64,000 nucleotides of DNA from Bretschneidera sinensis (lineage: Eukaryota; Streptophyta; Magnoliopsida; Brassicales; Akaniaceae): assembly GCA_023935145.1 (NCBI GenBank), contig CM043699.1, forward strand, positions 142,024,036 through 142,088,035. Reading direction: 5' to 3'. How positions within the stretch are numbered: position 1 is the stretch's first letter; each line of letters starts with the position of its first letter. Made by a program: the position numbers and the translations under genes. Of this stretch, positions 24,416 through 36,665 are shown piece by piece. The notes beneath the pieces were generated by a model. The model had not been told where the DNA came from. It was given only the letters and a program-made list of their open reading frames with translations, and searched no databases.

Positions 24416-25260
24416 AACCTCTTGGCTAATGGTCACTTCTGATTCCTTTGTATAAGAAACCCGACTTTGATCCTCTTTCCCTCCAATGTGCCCAGAGAAA
24501 ATAGAACGAGAAATTGTCTCCTGCCTGCATCGAATGCATACAAAGTTGGTATTGAGTCCAAATTGCCTTTATGCATGTCATATAATTCCATGCGTCAATT
24601 GTAATCATTAGATTTTCTCCCTTATAATTTCTAGAATACTAAGATGCTGTACAGCTTTTTAGCAAAATCCGTTGAGGTTTTTAAAAGATATAATTTTCCA
24701 TGTTAACATTATGCCTTATTCTCCTCTTGCTCACTCTAAGGTGTTTCCCTGAGTTATAACTGATAAGGTATGGAGTGAGGTTCCAAAGGCTAGAAGGTTG
24801 AGAAGCATAGTATGGAGTGTATTAAATGTGCATTTGGTTACAGCCATCATCAGTTTGATAATTTAGTCATCAAATGAATGAAGAACTGTCTTCGGAGTTG
24901 CTCCAAACCCTGGTCCTTGTTTGGTTTGTACGAGAAATTACTCTAAAAACTATGCCTCCGAACTACGCTAAAATATGAAATTCCCCATCAAGTCATATGG
25001 CTACTCAAAATACCTCCAAACTTTCATGAAATTAATTGAACCAGTGAATTGAATTAGTGAGACCTATTGACTCATAACAAAGGCCTGGCTAACAACCTTT
25101 GGTCCACAATGGCTCATAAACCTGAACAAGTTCTCCCCTACACCAACCAATTTGAAGCTCAATATCACACCAGAGGGGTAGTTCTAACAGAGCTGCCTCC
25201 CAACTTCTAACAAAACTGTACAAGCTTCTTTTCTCACAGCAGGACAATGCTTTTCTGCTA

Positions 25261-27357
25261 CTAGAGCAACATGAGTGGAAATGTAAATGAGAAAACAAGC
25301 AAAAACGAAACAGACAATAAGCTTGTAGCGGCCAAAAAGTTCAACGACGCTTTAGAATCGTCGTCCGTGGTGGGTATTGCAGGGGTTATTCCTGGATTAA
25401 GTCCATTACCAACATCTCCATTGAGCGGTGGCGTAGTCATAGGCATCGTTGGGGTATTTGGGTTGTTCGTGGTTGTGGTCGCTGTTGTAGGTGTCCCTCC
25501 AGCCGTGCTGGAAATTCGCAAATTTCAGGTTGTTAGTGTTTCCCCATGACAGAAAAGAAATACTACAGTATCAAATAAACACTTACCGATTCAAAAAACA
25601 AGATGATGACTAAACGCACGTGTGATCACTATTTGAATTATAGTATTCAAGCACGAAACACTACTCAGACAAAGGCCGATTCAGAAAATTGATTCGTAAA
25701 CACATCATTTGTTGGTGTTTCTTTCTGTGAAGTGAAAAAAATAATACTGTATGCTTCTTTGCTGAGCCTTGTAGTTCAAGGCACAACATGCCCATGAGGC
25801 AAGTTGCAACACAAATTAGAGTAGCTAACTAATTCCTAGGACCCACCGGCCCATACTTACAGAGGTATCTCATCTGGAATTTTTTTTTTAGTATTTGCCC
25901 TGCCTACACCAACCTTTAAGGCATCTTGGACTAACACCCTTACACCTCATATTTAGTGGTGGCTTGCAACAAATTATCATTATATACTTTGCTCCCCCAC
26001 CAAATATGACCCAAACAGTGTAGGTTCCTAAAGAAGAAACATATCAATACAATGCAATCACCAATATCTATATAAGTTATGTTTGGTAACAGATAAAAGT
26101 AAATATTGCTTAAATTTATGTTCAAAACCTTATTCATAGTTTTGGTATCAGAATTAAAGCAGAGTACATATTAATGGGACCTCCTCAGATCTCTGCATGA
26201 CTGCATATATGTACAAGCTGATGCCTTCAGGCTAAAAGCAAAAATTGCATCATTGCACACAGATGGTCCAACTGGTTCACTTTACCCCTATGGATATACT
26301 ACCCGTTGGATCTGTTTGGACTCGAAGGGCAATCCAACGGTCAAAAACAAAGGACTGGCCTCATGAAATAAGACAACAGTACAAGCAAAGTTAGCAACCC
26401 AAGAAATTGAAGAGAGAGAGATGGTGGTCGTGTGATATGACAAGACAAATTGACACCAGCGCTGCTGCGTTACTTAAAAACGGACGCTTACAGATAAAAA
26501 ATTATTGGCCGAAACCGAAATTTTATTGATAATTTAAAAAAAAAAATTATTAATAACATCATTACAAATAAAAAAATCCATAAAATAATGTGAACAGTAA
26601 AACATTTTTAAATTCCTCCCACCAGATTAAGATTAAGATTCAATGTTTGGGAACTGAGGATTATCAGAATAAAAAATAACTGAAGTATTTCTGTTTCTTT
26701 TTTGGTCCATATATTCTACCCTCTATTTTATACAATATATCACCTTAAAGAGTATTTAAAAAAAAAGAAACCCAGATACGTGACGATGAAGAAACCATCT
26801 TAATTCTTAAGCAACTTGAAAATCGCATCTGAAAAAGATTAAAACGACCCCCCACCCCAAGAAAAAAAAAATCTCACAAAAAGGAAATGGTTTCACATAC
26901 CTTAGAGAAGATGGGTACACACAAGATCCATAACCTACACACCAACAACAACAACACAAAACACTAAATAATCAAATACCCAAAACCACTAAAACGAAAA
27001 AAAAGGAGCTGATTAAAGAGAAAAATATGACAAACTGGGGTCAGTTTTGGCAATGGTAGCAGTGCCAGAGAAGTCACAAGAGCCAGGAGCCATGGCCTTG
27101 CGCTGAAAGTAGCTGTTGAAGGCATAAGAAGCATGAGCTTGAATGGTGTTGGGCAAGAAACAGAGCCCACTTGATTGAATAGGGATGCAATCTGCATCAG
27201 TACCACATGCATAGTCAAGTGCTGTTTGCAGTGCTTGGTTGCTTGCATCACTCCTTACTACACACCAGCTTGCTCCTTCCACTACCCAAATGCTCCTTAT
27301 AGTTATTGCTATGGAGGAGAAGAGGAATAGCAGCAGCTTTGACAGTGAAACTGCCAT
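25261..27357 (-). CDS. X8-domain GPI-anchored protein, plasmodesmata callose-binding (PDCB)-like
   Basis: Three minus-strand exons join in frame to 200 aa: 27357-27036, 26934-26901 and 25507-25261. The donor gtttgt and acceptor gtgtgtag restore the codons of TDPSYGSCVYPSS across intron 1. Residues 1-29 form a signal peptide. The X8 carbohydrate-binding domain follows, with its cysteines in WCVV, DYACG, DCIPI, GLCF, GSCDF and GSCVY. After it come a Thr/Pro/Asn-rich linker (TTATTTTNNPNTPT) and a hydrophobic C-terminus (SVSFLLVFSFTFPLMLL) typical of a GPI-anchor signal. X8 proteins of this build bind callose at plasmodesmata and reduce cell-to-cell movement; function here is by family. The 34-bp middle exon is easily missed by gene finders. 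A plus-strand open frame over exon 3 is a shadow. Confidence 0.85.
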
Positions 27358-27834
27358 GGAGGAGTGGAGTTATAGTGACTTTTTTTGGCTTAATTAGTTG
27401 GTAAAGGAAGAGAGAGAGAGAAAGAAGGCTCCGGAGAGAGAGGGAGACTGAGAGAGTGGGAGGGGTGCTTTGTTTTTCTTTTCTTTTCTTTCTTGTTGCT
27501 TTTCTTTTCTTTATTTTAGTTTTTGGCTTTTATTTTTTGCTTTTGGGAAGTTTCTATAAATTTTGATTTGAATTTTTTTGGGTTTGGAGAAACATCAGTG
27601 GAGTCCCTGAAGGGGTTTTTGTAAGACAGCAAATGTCCCCAATTTGATTTCAATTTTCAACAAAAAGAAAAATAAATCTCTCCAAATTGGTTCATTTTCC
27701 TTATTTTTATTCCATTTCATTTTTTAATGTTGAACAAAGTTTCGCATCTAGTTTATGAATTGAACTTGTCTACTTAATATGAATTTACAATGAGTAGTGA
27801 TACACAATACATTTCGCTCCTACAACAGTTTTTG

Positions 27835-27865
<31 letters not shown>

Positions 27866-29520
27866 AAATTACACTATAACTACTTTTAAATTTATTAGAA
27901 CGACACTAACATATAAAACTTTTTAAAAACTCAAGAGTTATCACAAAATATCAATTTTCACCATCAAGTAATTTTTTTAAGAATCAAAATTTTAACTGGA
28001 TATTACTTTTCATGATTACAAAAATACCCTTAAGTATCATAAATGTTATTTTTTAAAAAATAGAAATATTAAGGATAAAACGTATTTAAGAATGAATTTT
28101 TATGGTTTTTTTAAAAATAAAATTACCATCATTCTTTTGCGAAAATTGTTAAAAGCATATTTTAAATGTATATATATTTTATTATATGGTATCAAAAAAA
28201 TTTTACTTTATGTATTTTATATTTTAAAAAATATTATGATATTATTATTTATCGCATCCTCAAATAAAAGAAAATCAAATACCGTAATAAAAGAAAATTA
28301 AACATTTTAAATGTGAAGTTTGTTGATATGTTTTTTTTTTTTTTATAAAATCAAATAGTTTCGCATCTCAAATAAATGAATATAAGAGACCATCATAAAA
28401 AGAAAAATCAAAGACAAACTTTTCTATTTTAAAAATTAAAATGAAACTGCATATTTATTTTTTTAGAAAAATATGAATTCAAATAACCTAAAAATTGTGT
28501 TATAAACAATTTTAAGATAAATAATTGATAAATATAATTATTAAACTTATTATAATCATTTAAAGATATTTTAATACTAAAGTTGCTTTGGTCATTATCA
28601 AAAGTAATATGTACTTAAAATTTTGATTTTTCAAATAAATTCATTTTGAAGTTGCTTGATCATGAAAATTGATATTTTAAGATGAATAGTAAGTTTTTAA
28701 AAAAAATTTGATATGATAGTGTTTTTTCAACAAACTTGAAGATAATACAATTTAATTTATTCTATTTTTTTATTCAGAAAATTCTTTAGTAATTGCTGTA
28801 AATTCTATTAATACTCAACTAATATTACCCATAAAATTCTAAAAAGTTATTAGGCAAAAATCTTTCTTAACCGAGTGGCCTGAGATGTTTTATTTTTATG
28901 TCAAAACTAGACGGACTTGTATCATTACACGTTTACAAAGTTTTTCTCCTAATATGGGATTCTCTTTTGATGTTGTGCTTGTGGTACATTACAATCAATT
29001 TGATGGAATTAGGTTCCCCTTGGCAGAGTGAATCTTCAGTCTTGGGCAAAGATTTTCTGTTCTTTTTATTTGTCCTAAATGTAGATTGACCCCTTCATAC
29101 TAGGAAAGTCCAAGCCAACTAGTCACACAAATGCACAACACAATAGACTAAAAAAAATCGATGGCATAGAATAAAAGTAATTAACTAGTGTACCAGGCTT
29201 AAACATCAGTCCAAGCTTATGCTTTGCCATAAATTATGAAGGACCGGATCATCAAAATCGGATTACCAATCTAACAAAACAAACAAGCAAAAACCTCAAC
29301 AGTTGTAAATAGCTAAGATCCCCGCCATGGGACCTAGGGGGGTAAAAAAAACAAATTTTCAATGATATAACTTCACGATATACATCTCGGAACTCATTAC
29401 ATGTAAAAAAAAGGGTATTAAATGGAATATACGGTAATTGTTGTTCACTCACCTCTGGTTTCCATTTTTCTTTTCATTTTCTTGTTTTTTTCCTGTCTGT
29501 CCTCTTTGGGGTGCTCATTT
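27358..29520. other. Intergenic between PDCB-like and UBP2 genes
   Basis: The first 150 bp contain GA-rich and TTTTCTTTTC tracts, probably the 5' UTR and promoter of the minus-strand X8 gene. Then comes AT-rich DNA with a (TA)n run at about 27,834-27,861. No gene was recognised. Confidence 0.4.
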
Positions 29521-29610
29521 ACCCCAGTCTCTAAGAAACCTCAAGTGTATCCCCCAGTCTCTAAAAAACCTCAAGTGTATCCCCCAGTCTCTAAGAAACC
29601 TCAAGTGTAT
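29521..29610. repeat. Three tandem 30-bp repeats at the 3' end of UBP2
   Basis: Units 29521-29550, 29551-29580 and 29581-29610 differ by only one or two bases (core cagtctctaagaaacctcaa). They begin 19 bp beyond the UBP2 stop, so they probably lie in its 3' UTR. On the plus strand they also fall inside a 75-codon open frame (29422-29649). Confidence 0.95.
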
Positions 29611-29628
29611 GGAAAAATAATATCCACC

Positions 29629-32600
29629 TCAGATTCTTTCATAGAATAAGATGTATGCCTCGCAGCGAAGAACTTCCTCGAGTAAAACCTGACGCACATA
29701 GGCATCACTGGCATAATACCATACAGAATCCCTGTTTTCTTTCTCTGCCTCCCTCCTCTTCTTCTCTCCTCTCACATATGCAACATAGTGGCCCCCTCTC
29801 ATGGTTCCCAAATGCTCCACCACACCAACCAGACGGTAAGCATATTTCTCTGTGTCAACACACCTGTAAATGCAACAGAATTAAATGTACTTCAGTTAAT
29901 TGCTTACTACATTAAGTCCTAAGAAACCAGAGTTTCTCCAGGTATCAAAGTATAATGTATTTCATCAATTAAATCTTAGAATGTAACTCAAAATTACAAT
30001 TAAGAGTTGCCTATAACCATTGAAGAGGATGCACAAATTGTTTCTGAATAAAAAGAAAAAAGCTAGTAGACTCATCTTCTCTCTAAGGCTATTGCCATTT
30101 CTCAACCATATTACAAGCTATGAGGTATGATGGACTAATCAGTTTTCAAATGATAACCAAAAAATTCCATAGATAACAGACAGAATAAGGAAACAGTGAC
30201 CAACAAGGGCTTAAACATGCTAACTAGGATTAGATGGAGCGCTTTATGCAGCATACAAGTTTTGGGTTGAAGTGTTCTAATAGTGGAGTTAGACAAAACA
30301 AGTGAGGTGGGACACTGAGTAGAAGTCAAGTCCCACACACCCCCCCCCCCCCCAAAAAAAAAAAACACACTTTCTTTGGGACTAGAAATCAGTCTAGTAA
30401 AATCTCTTTTTTTGTTTGGGGGGAGGGGGGGGGGGTTGCTCTCAAGCATCTAGTTTATAAATCCTAAAATATAACGGTGGAATGAACCTTTTAAAGGTAG
30501 ACTATCCTATCATGCAAACAAATAGCCCTTAGAATGACCAGACTGGCACCATGATAATCCCATACATAAAGCTTTCTCACATTTTTTTTGATAAGTAGCT
30601 TTCTCACATTTATAAGTAAATGCTATAAACGAGACAAAATCATAAAATTGACAATTACTCATTGAGAAGGATAATTATTAATGATGCACACTAGTCCCCT
30701 CAATCTCCAATTAAATCCCACCCCAACCTGAAAGAAAGCGTTAAAGACTCCTTAGCCTATTCATCCCCCTGGTCCATGTAAACCATTATGGATCTACAAT
30801 ATATGAGATTTTCAATACCATTTGCACTACAACATATTTCTTCTGAAGCAACCTCCCCCTATAGATGCATGGAAGGAAAAACTTAGTTGCCATACGGTTT
30901 TTAGTTAAAGCTTTATGAATTAAGAGTAATTTTATAATCAGAGCTAGATTTGTAATTTCAATAATTTTCTGCATATTAGAGGTATTTTGGTAAATTAATT
31001 TTGTTTAGAATATCACAGGAGTTTTTAGGGGTTTTATATTTTATATTTTATATTCTTGAAGTACAAGTGGATTTTATGAATAATCATTCAGAGTTTAATA
31101 GGCAATAATAATTATATTACAAATAGATCTAAAATCCACACACACGCCTTGAACCTCTGTCCACTTAGTGGGCAGGGAATGTCCTTACCAACACTCCAAA
31201 GCAGGAAGGACATGTATGCATTAAATATGTATGTATGTGTCCATACTTTTATGTAACTTAACTCTGCCTTTCGATTAAACCACAAAAGTTTGTAGTCTAT
31301 GAGATGCTATTCCTTAATGTTTACCAAGATATCAGTTATTACTAAACAATAAAGGTATATGCATCAGGAAAATAAGATTGAAGAATCTAAAATGTAAAAA
31401 CAAAATCAAGAAACAACCGGGTGAGTGGAAACACAAAAGGAAAAAGAGAAAACATCCATTTTGATCAATATAAAAGCTCTTATTATAAGCTCAAGAAAAT
31501 TTAGAAGTTGAATAAAAACTATCAAACAAGAAAAAACAACGTGACAAGAAGCCACGCGACTCTGCATTTAACAATTCATGATGAACTTGCAGGATAACAA
31601 AGGGGTACCTGGGATCCATATAAGGTCCAAGATCTATTAACTCTCTGAAACTCACATGCCCGTTCAATTTACTTAGGCGACCACGAGCATCTTGGCTGAA
31701 CCTCTTCAGATGAATAGTCAGAACAGGTGGGGCCTTGTCTATGAGGACCCTCTTAGTTGCATCCCTCTTCACCTTCACACTATTGGAACTCATCTCCTCA
31801 TCCTCACTTTCCTCTGATTTGCAGTTTCCATCTGACAACTGGGAATTACTCTGCTGATTTCGTTCGATAGGTTTTCCAATATCACTAGAATCGTCAACAC
31901 TACAAGAATTACTGATACTTTCCTGGAAACCTGAAGAATGTGATTGCTCCAAAGGTGCATCCTCCATTTCACCTTTCATTCCCTTACATTTTGAATAAAC
32001 TGGATTCAGCTCATCTGTTTGACCATTTTCAATATTTATACAAGTTTGATTTAACCAATCAGTTTTCCCGTTGTGTGAAACTGAGCTTTCACTATCAGTA
32101 CTAATATCTCTGTTACGAAGCTTTCTAACTTCAGAATGACAGGATACGTCCTTATCTAAACTCAGGGGATTAATTTGGCTTTGAGTCTCACCTCCACTTA
32201 TTAATGCTCTCATTGCAATTTTAGCAGCCTTCTTTGCTTCCAATCTTTGATGTTGAAGGCTTTTTGAACAGTTCTCACAAACCCAAGCATTATCATTAGA
32301 GAGAAGCTCCGGCTTTATGAAATGAGCCAAGCAGCTCTCAACAGACACTGGAGAATCTGTATTATCTACTTCATCTGGATCAGAATCACTGCTGTTACCT
32401 GCTATAAAACTAGACTTTACAGCTTCATGTCCTAAAGGGGGCCCAGCAACAGGCCCCTCTGCAATCTCAGGCTCATTAAATAAGTCACCAATGCCATCAA
32501 AACCGAATTCCTCTTGTCCACAGCCCACACCTGATGAGGAGGCCTCAGCTTCTCCTCTCACTATCTCCTCAGTAGCAAAACTTTCTTCTTTGTATGGAAG

Positions 32601-34379
32601 CAACAAAACTTCAGAATCTTTAACCTGCAAAGGGAGCTCCTCTTCCCAAAGATTCCCAGATGAATAATTATCTTTTAAATTTGACTCCCCACAAACTGAA
32701 TAAACTGGGCTGCTCTCCATTAAGACATCATTCACAGCCATATCTTTGTTTTTGGAATCTTCAATAAAGGAAATATCATTATCTTGTGAAGTCAAATCAT
32801 TCTCATCTGACATAATTCTTGGTTCAACATAATCCAACCATGTAAAATCATCCGCCAAAGCAGCTGGTTGCTGTGTAGTACTCTCAAAAGCTTGCTCATT
32901 CTCTGACACTGGAACAACTGAGGAATTCTGTGAAATCGGGCCACTTCCATTGGATTTAGTAGTTAGACCAACAGAACCAGATATTGTAGAATCATCTGAA
33001 GAAGCCACCATCTTTCCAGGAGGGACAGTTGAACTTGAATGTTCTTGGTCAGGAGATTCGCTGCTGGCTGATGGGTTTGAAATAGTTTTAGCAGGCACTG
33101 GATCTGCATCTTTGTTAATTTTTGACCGAACTCTTCCGCCTCTTTTTGGTGGCAGCTTTGTTTTTTTTGCTTGAGAGACAGGTTGGGCCTTTTTTGATGG
33201 GGGTTTCTTCATTGGAACAGACAGTGAGAGATCTAAACATGGTTCATAAACTGTTGAGGAGTGCCCACATTCCACACAACAAACAGTACTAGAAATTTGA
33301 CCCCCAAATACAGCATCCACAAAAGTAGGACCCTGATTTGAGGAATTTCCATCTCCTTCAGAAGCACTGAGTTGCTTTCTCAAGCCCAACTCCTCAGTAC
33401 TCAAACCATCGAGCAAGTACCGAAGCAACTCATGACTGTCATGCTGCTGATATCCCCTAAACTGGGGAGCCTTAGAACAGATGCAGCCAAAAAGGGATCT
33501 TGGATTTATCACATTCTTCAAACCTGCCTCTGGTTTTGTTTCAGCAAAGAGCTTCTTCAAAGCAATCGTAAGAGGTCCGGCACACACATCCTGATTCAAG
33601 AAGTATTCCCGTAACTGATCCAAAGTGAGAAGATTCTGAATGATTGAATTAAAGAAGCAAGTGTTCCCAAGATTAACTAAGCCTCTTACAACGTAACCAC
33701 CTCCTCCATCTATACCACTCAATACAGTGGCTTCCAGTTTGATTTCACTTGTAACACTGCCACCCCCAAACCAGACATCCTCAACATCAACTGATAACCC
33801 TTCTGATGATCGGTTTTTAATTAATTTTACAACCTCCGCTAAGACATCTTTATTTTCACCGTTTTTTTCGGTTTTCTCAACTGGAAGGAGTGCATTGCAG
33901 GGGAAGCACCATCGAAGATGAGGATTTTCCCATTGAATCACCAAGTGGTGCCGAGTCGATCTAACATGACGAACCACATGGCATTGAGCACTTGTTGGCA
34001 ATCCAACCCCTCCACATGCATAATGCCCACACTCCAAACAAATCCAAATAGCTTTTGACTCAGACTTTGAATTCGATGAAGTACTTCCCTTTTTCTTCCC
34101 ATGTTTACCCTTTCCTTTACTCCCTTTCCTATCGTTTACACCTTCCCTACAATCTTCACACCTGACAGGCTCCGAAGACCCGATTTTAGTTGACAATTTC
34201 TCTAAGTCAACACCCTTCTCAAGATGGGCACATGGTTTTCTCTCTTTTACTACTCCAGCTACACCCTCAACAGTCCCATCACTTGGACTAGATTCTTTTG
34301 AGACATTTTTCAGAGAATGGGCCGCAGCCCGCTTCTCCTTAGGAGGTGCTCCACTCCTCTTCTTAACCTTTTTCCCCAT
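29629..34379 (-). CDS. UBP2: Ubiquitin carboxyl-terminal hydrolase, UBP2-type (USP family with ZnF-UBP)
   Basis: Exon 1 (34379-31609) and exon 2 (29863-29629) join across a 1,745-bp GT-AG intron to encode 1,001 aa. A Lys-rich N-terminus precedes a zinc-finger UBP domain (about residues 50-165; [12 protein letters not shown]-rich RSTRHH, WCFPC). The USP domain starts at [18 protein letters not shown] with catalytic Cys241. The His box [13 protein letters not shown] (His949) and Asp977 (WYYASDA) lie in exon 2. A long acidic Ser-rich insertion (about 390-860) separates the two halves, as in UBP1/UBP2. These enzymes remove ubiquitin from proteins. All catalytic residues are present, so an active enzyme is expected. 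The open frame of exon 1 runs on a few codons past the splice donor; that extension is intronic. Confidence 0.93.
30340..30435. repeat. C14-A11 tract and G6-A-G11 tract in the UBP2 intron
   Basis: On the plus strand 14 C followed by about 11 A (30340-30364), then 65 bases later a run of G6 A G11 (30418-30435). In the minus-strand transcript these become a C-run followed by a G-run that could pair. Such tracts are prone to sequencing and assembly error. Confidence 0.8.
30570..30612. mobile_element. Extremely short retroposed tail with 15-bp target duplication
   Basis: The sequence agctttctcacattt occurs at about 30570-30584 and again at 30598-30612. The bases between (tttttgataagt) match, on the minus strand, an ACTTATCAAAAA tail. 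Similar T-run-plus-gataagta strings occur at 3405-3420 and in modified form at 5273 and 15442. This looks like a severely 5'-truncated LINE/SINE insertion. Confidence 0.45.
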
Positions 34380-35940
34380 TTGTTCCTAAAACAAATCCAA
34401 AATAGCCATAAACCCCAAGAGTAAAACCAAAAATCAAAACAAACAGCATAAACAATGAACAAAGATAATCAAACGAACATGAACAACAATGTTAACCCAC
34501 TAACTACATGCTTATGCATATATTGTAAAGCTAGAAACCACAGGAAAAGGGAGGGGGGAGTGCTTGTCAAAGAAAAGGGAAATAAAAAGAGAAAAAAAAA
34601 TAACGCTTCAGATTTGTACTAAATAAGTAAATAGAAACCAGCAACCTTTCTGAAAAACAAACATGGAGAACAATCAAAACCCAGTATCCGCTAAGGCACA
34701 CAGATTGTGGCAATTACAGATTCAGCCCTCTGAGGATGACCCAAATGATGATTTGGATTAAAAAGTGCAAAGAAGAGCTTCTTAACAATCGTTTGTCAAG
34801 AAAAAAACATATTTTAGCATAAATTAAGGATTCTAAAAAATAAAATTAAAAAAAATTAAAGGTTTTACCTCAAAATCTGGAGGAAGAGGAACAAGATTGC
34901 TTGGAGGGTGTTTCAGGAAAGTGTTTACATGAGGATATAAAAGAAAACTGATGTTTGAAGATTAGTATCAAACCGAGAAGGGTAGGGAGGCAGACAGTGG
35001 CGTACGCATGTTTTAGGAGTTCGACGCACCCTCTTCTTTCTACTGCCGCTCTTACAACAGGAAGGGGAGAGAGAGATACGTGGGAGCAAGGTGAAAATTG
35101 TTGTCACTAGTGAGAGATAAGGAGGCAAAAAGAAAAAAACCCTTTGGGATGAAACTTTTTTTTGAAAAACAAAACTACGGCCCTTTTTTATGCTTTATTT
35201 TAACCAATAAACAGATCCAAACATGTTTTTTTAGGTAAATTAATAAAATATTGATTTAAATTTTTAACTTTTGAAAACTTTTTGCAACATTTGATTAATC
35301 CGCAATAGAAAAAGTGCAAGATCTCAGTATTATTACAAAGAACTCGACAAAATGTACAATCAAACACTGAGTTTATTGGTCTTCATGCAAATTGAAGAGA
35401 TCCAATTTTAGATTTATATGTTTCCACGCATCATGACCTGAAGCCACTATTATCAAATAGCCGGGATTGATCCCTATTGTTAATCTGAAGATTTTGACTG
35501 CGAACCGCCACCGAAATAGCCCTCTATGCGTCGAAGAGTGAATTATTGTTTCGTTTTTTTTATTTAATTTTTAAAAAAATCTGCTTCAAATGAGTATTTT
35601 AATTTAAAAAATGTATATCAATTTTAACACTTAATTTTAATGTTAAATAAGTCGAACACTCATGTCACCGTGAACTGAACTTGATAAAAATGATTATAAT
35701 TAAAAAACATGTTTTCTCAAAAAATAATATTATTATACAACTTATCAAAGGGTATGATTCGTTGAATTTTAAACCTTAAAAGGAAACTTGAAAAATAAAA
35801 GACCTTTAAAAGGAAACAACGTAATTTCGTTTACATATATTGAGGAAACAAAGTTTGTTTTTTTACATATTTTTTCTAGTCCATAAGGGGATAATGTACC
35901 TAACAGGAAAACCTGTGGTGAATTGAATCTGAAACTTAGC
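34380..35940. other. UBP2 5' region and intergenic spacer
   Basis: A pyrimidine/purine-mixed leader upstream of the UBP2 ATG contains a candidate 5' UTR intron (taaaggttttacctcaaaatc near 34,860 fits a minus-strand donor). Beyond 35,160 it is AT-rich spacer with no gene. Confidence 0.35.
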
Positions 35941-35960
35941 TTATAGAGCTACCTGTGTTT

Positions 35961-35970
35961 GTATATATAA
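35961..35970 (+). promoter_or_regulatory. TATA box of the first GASA gene
   Basis: tatatataac lies about 70 bp before the ATG, in a leader that is conserved upstream of the second GASA gene. Confidence 0.6.
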
Positions 35971-36038
35971 CACGAGGATTGATGCCTAGACCATAAAAAG
36001 CCTCCATATCCTCTACTGAAATTAAAAGTCAAAACAAT

Positions 36039-36665
36039 ATGGCTAGGCTCTCATCTCTTGCCATTGCTTTCCTTCTCATCATTTCCTCTGCCTTTGTCAT
36101 TCAAGTCTCAAATGTACGTATCTTTCTTTCTCTCTCGGTTTTCAATTTTTGAGTACGCGTAAACTATTTTGTTCATATGTATCAAATAAAATTCATGATT
36201 AATTTTGTGGGTCTGATGCCATTAACCTTAATTTGTAACTAATTTTTATATATTTTTAGTTACACGTGCATTTTTAATCGAATATTTGACCGTTTATATA
36301 TGCAAAATCGAAAATATTTTGATTGTTTTCCTTATCCACAGGCTGGTGGGGAGGGATCGGTTGCTGCTCAAGGTAAAAGAGAAATTTAATTTCTTCCAGA
36401 AATATTTATTTTGATTAATTATAAGGTGTACTAATTAATTAATTTGGCATATATTAAATATCAATGATCTGTTTATTTTGCAGATTGTCCCAAGGCATGT
36501 GACTATCGTTGCTCGGAAACTCATCATAAGAAGCCATGTTTGTTTTTCTGCAACCAGTGCTGCGCAAAATGCTTGTGTGTTCCTTCTGGCACATATGGAA
36601 ACAAGGAAGAATGTCCTTGCTATAATAATTGGAAAACTCAAGAAGGCAAGCCCAAGTGCCCATGA
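36039..36665 (+). CDS. Snakin/GASA cysteine-rich secreted peptide, tandem copy 1
   Basis: Three exons (36039-36113, 36342-36372, 36484-36665) encode 95 aa. The N-terminal 25 codons form a signal peptide (MARLSSLAIAFLLIISSAF), a 31-bp middle exon encodes the short variable linker, and exon 3 holds the GASA domain with all 12 conserved cysteines (CPKAC, CLFFCNQCCAKCLC, ECPCYNNW, final KCP). GASA/snakin proteins are secreted, often gibberellin-regulated, and act in growth, redox balance or antimicrobial defence; which applies here cannot be read from sequence. It has the same exon sizes and phases as the copy at 39,245, with a few substitutions, so the two arose by tandem duplication. Confidence 0.93.

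Noticed and set aside
25271..25549. Plus-strand 92-codon frame with hydrophobic Val/Gly-rich stretch
   Set aside because: It is antisense to exon 3 of the X8/GPI-anchored gene, whose splice phases and domain order are convincing; the plus-strand frame has no family signature.
32950..33174. Plus-strand frame with acidic stretch
   Set aside because: Antisense to the UBP2 coding exon.
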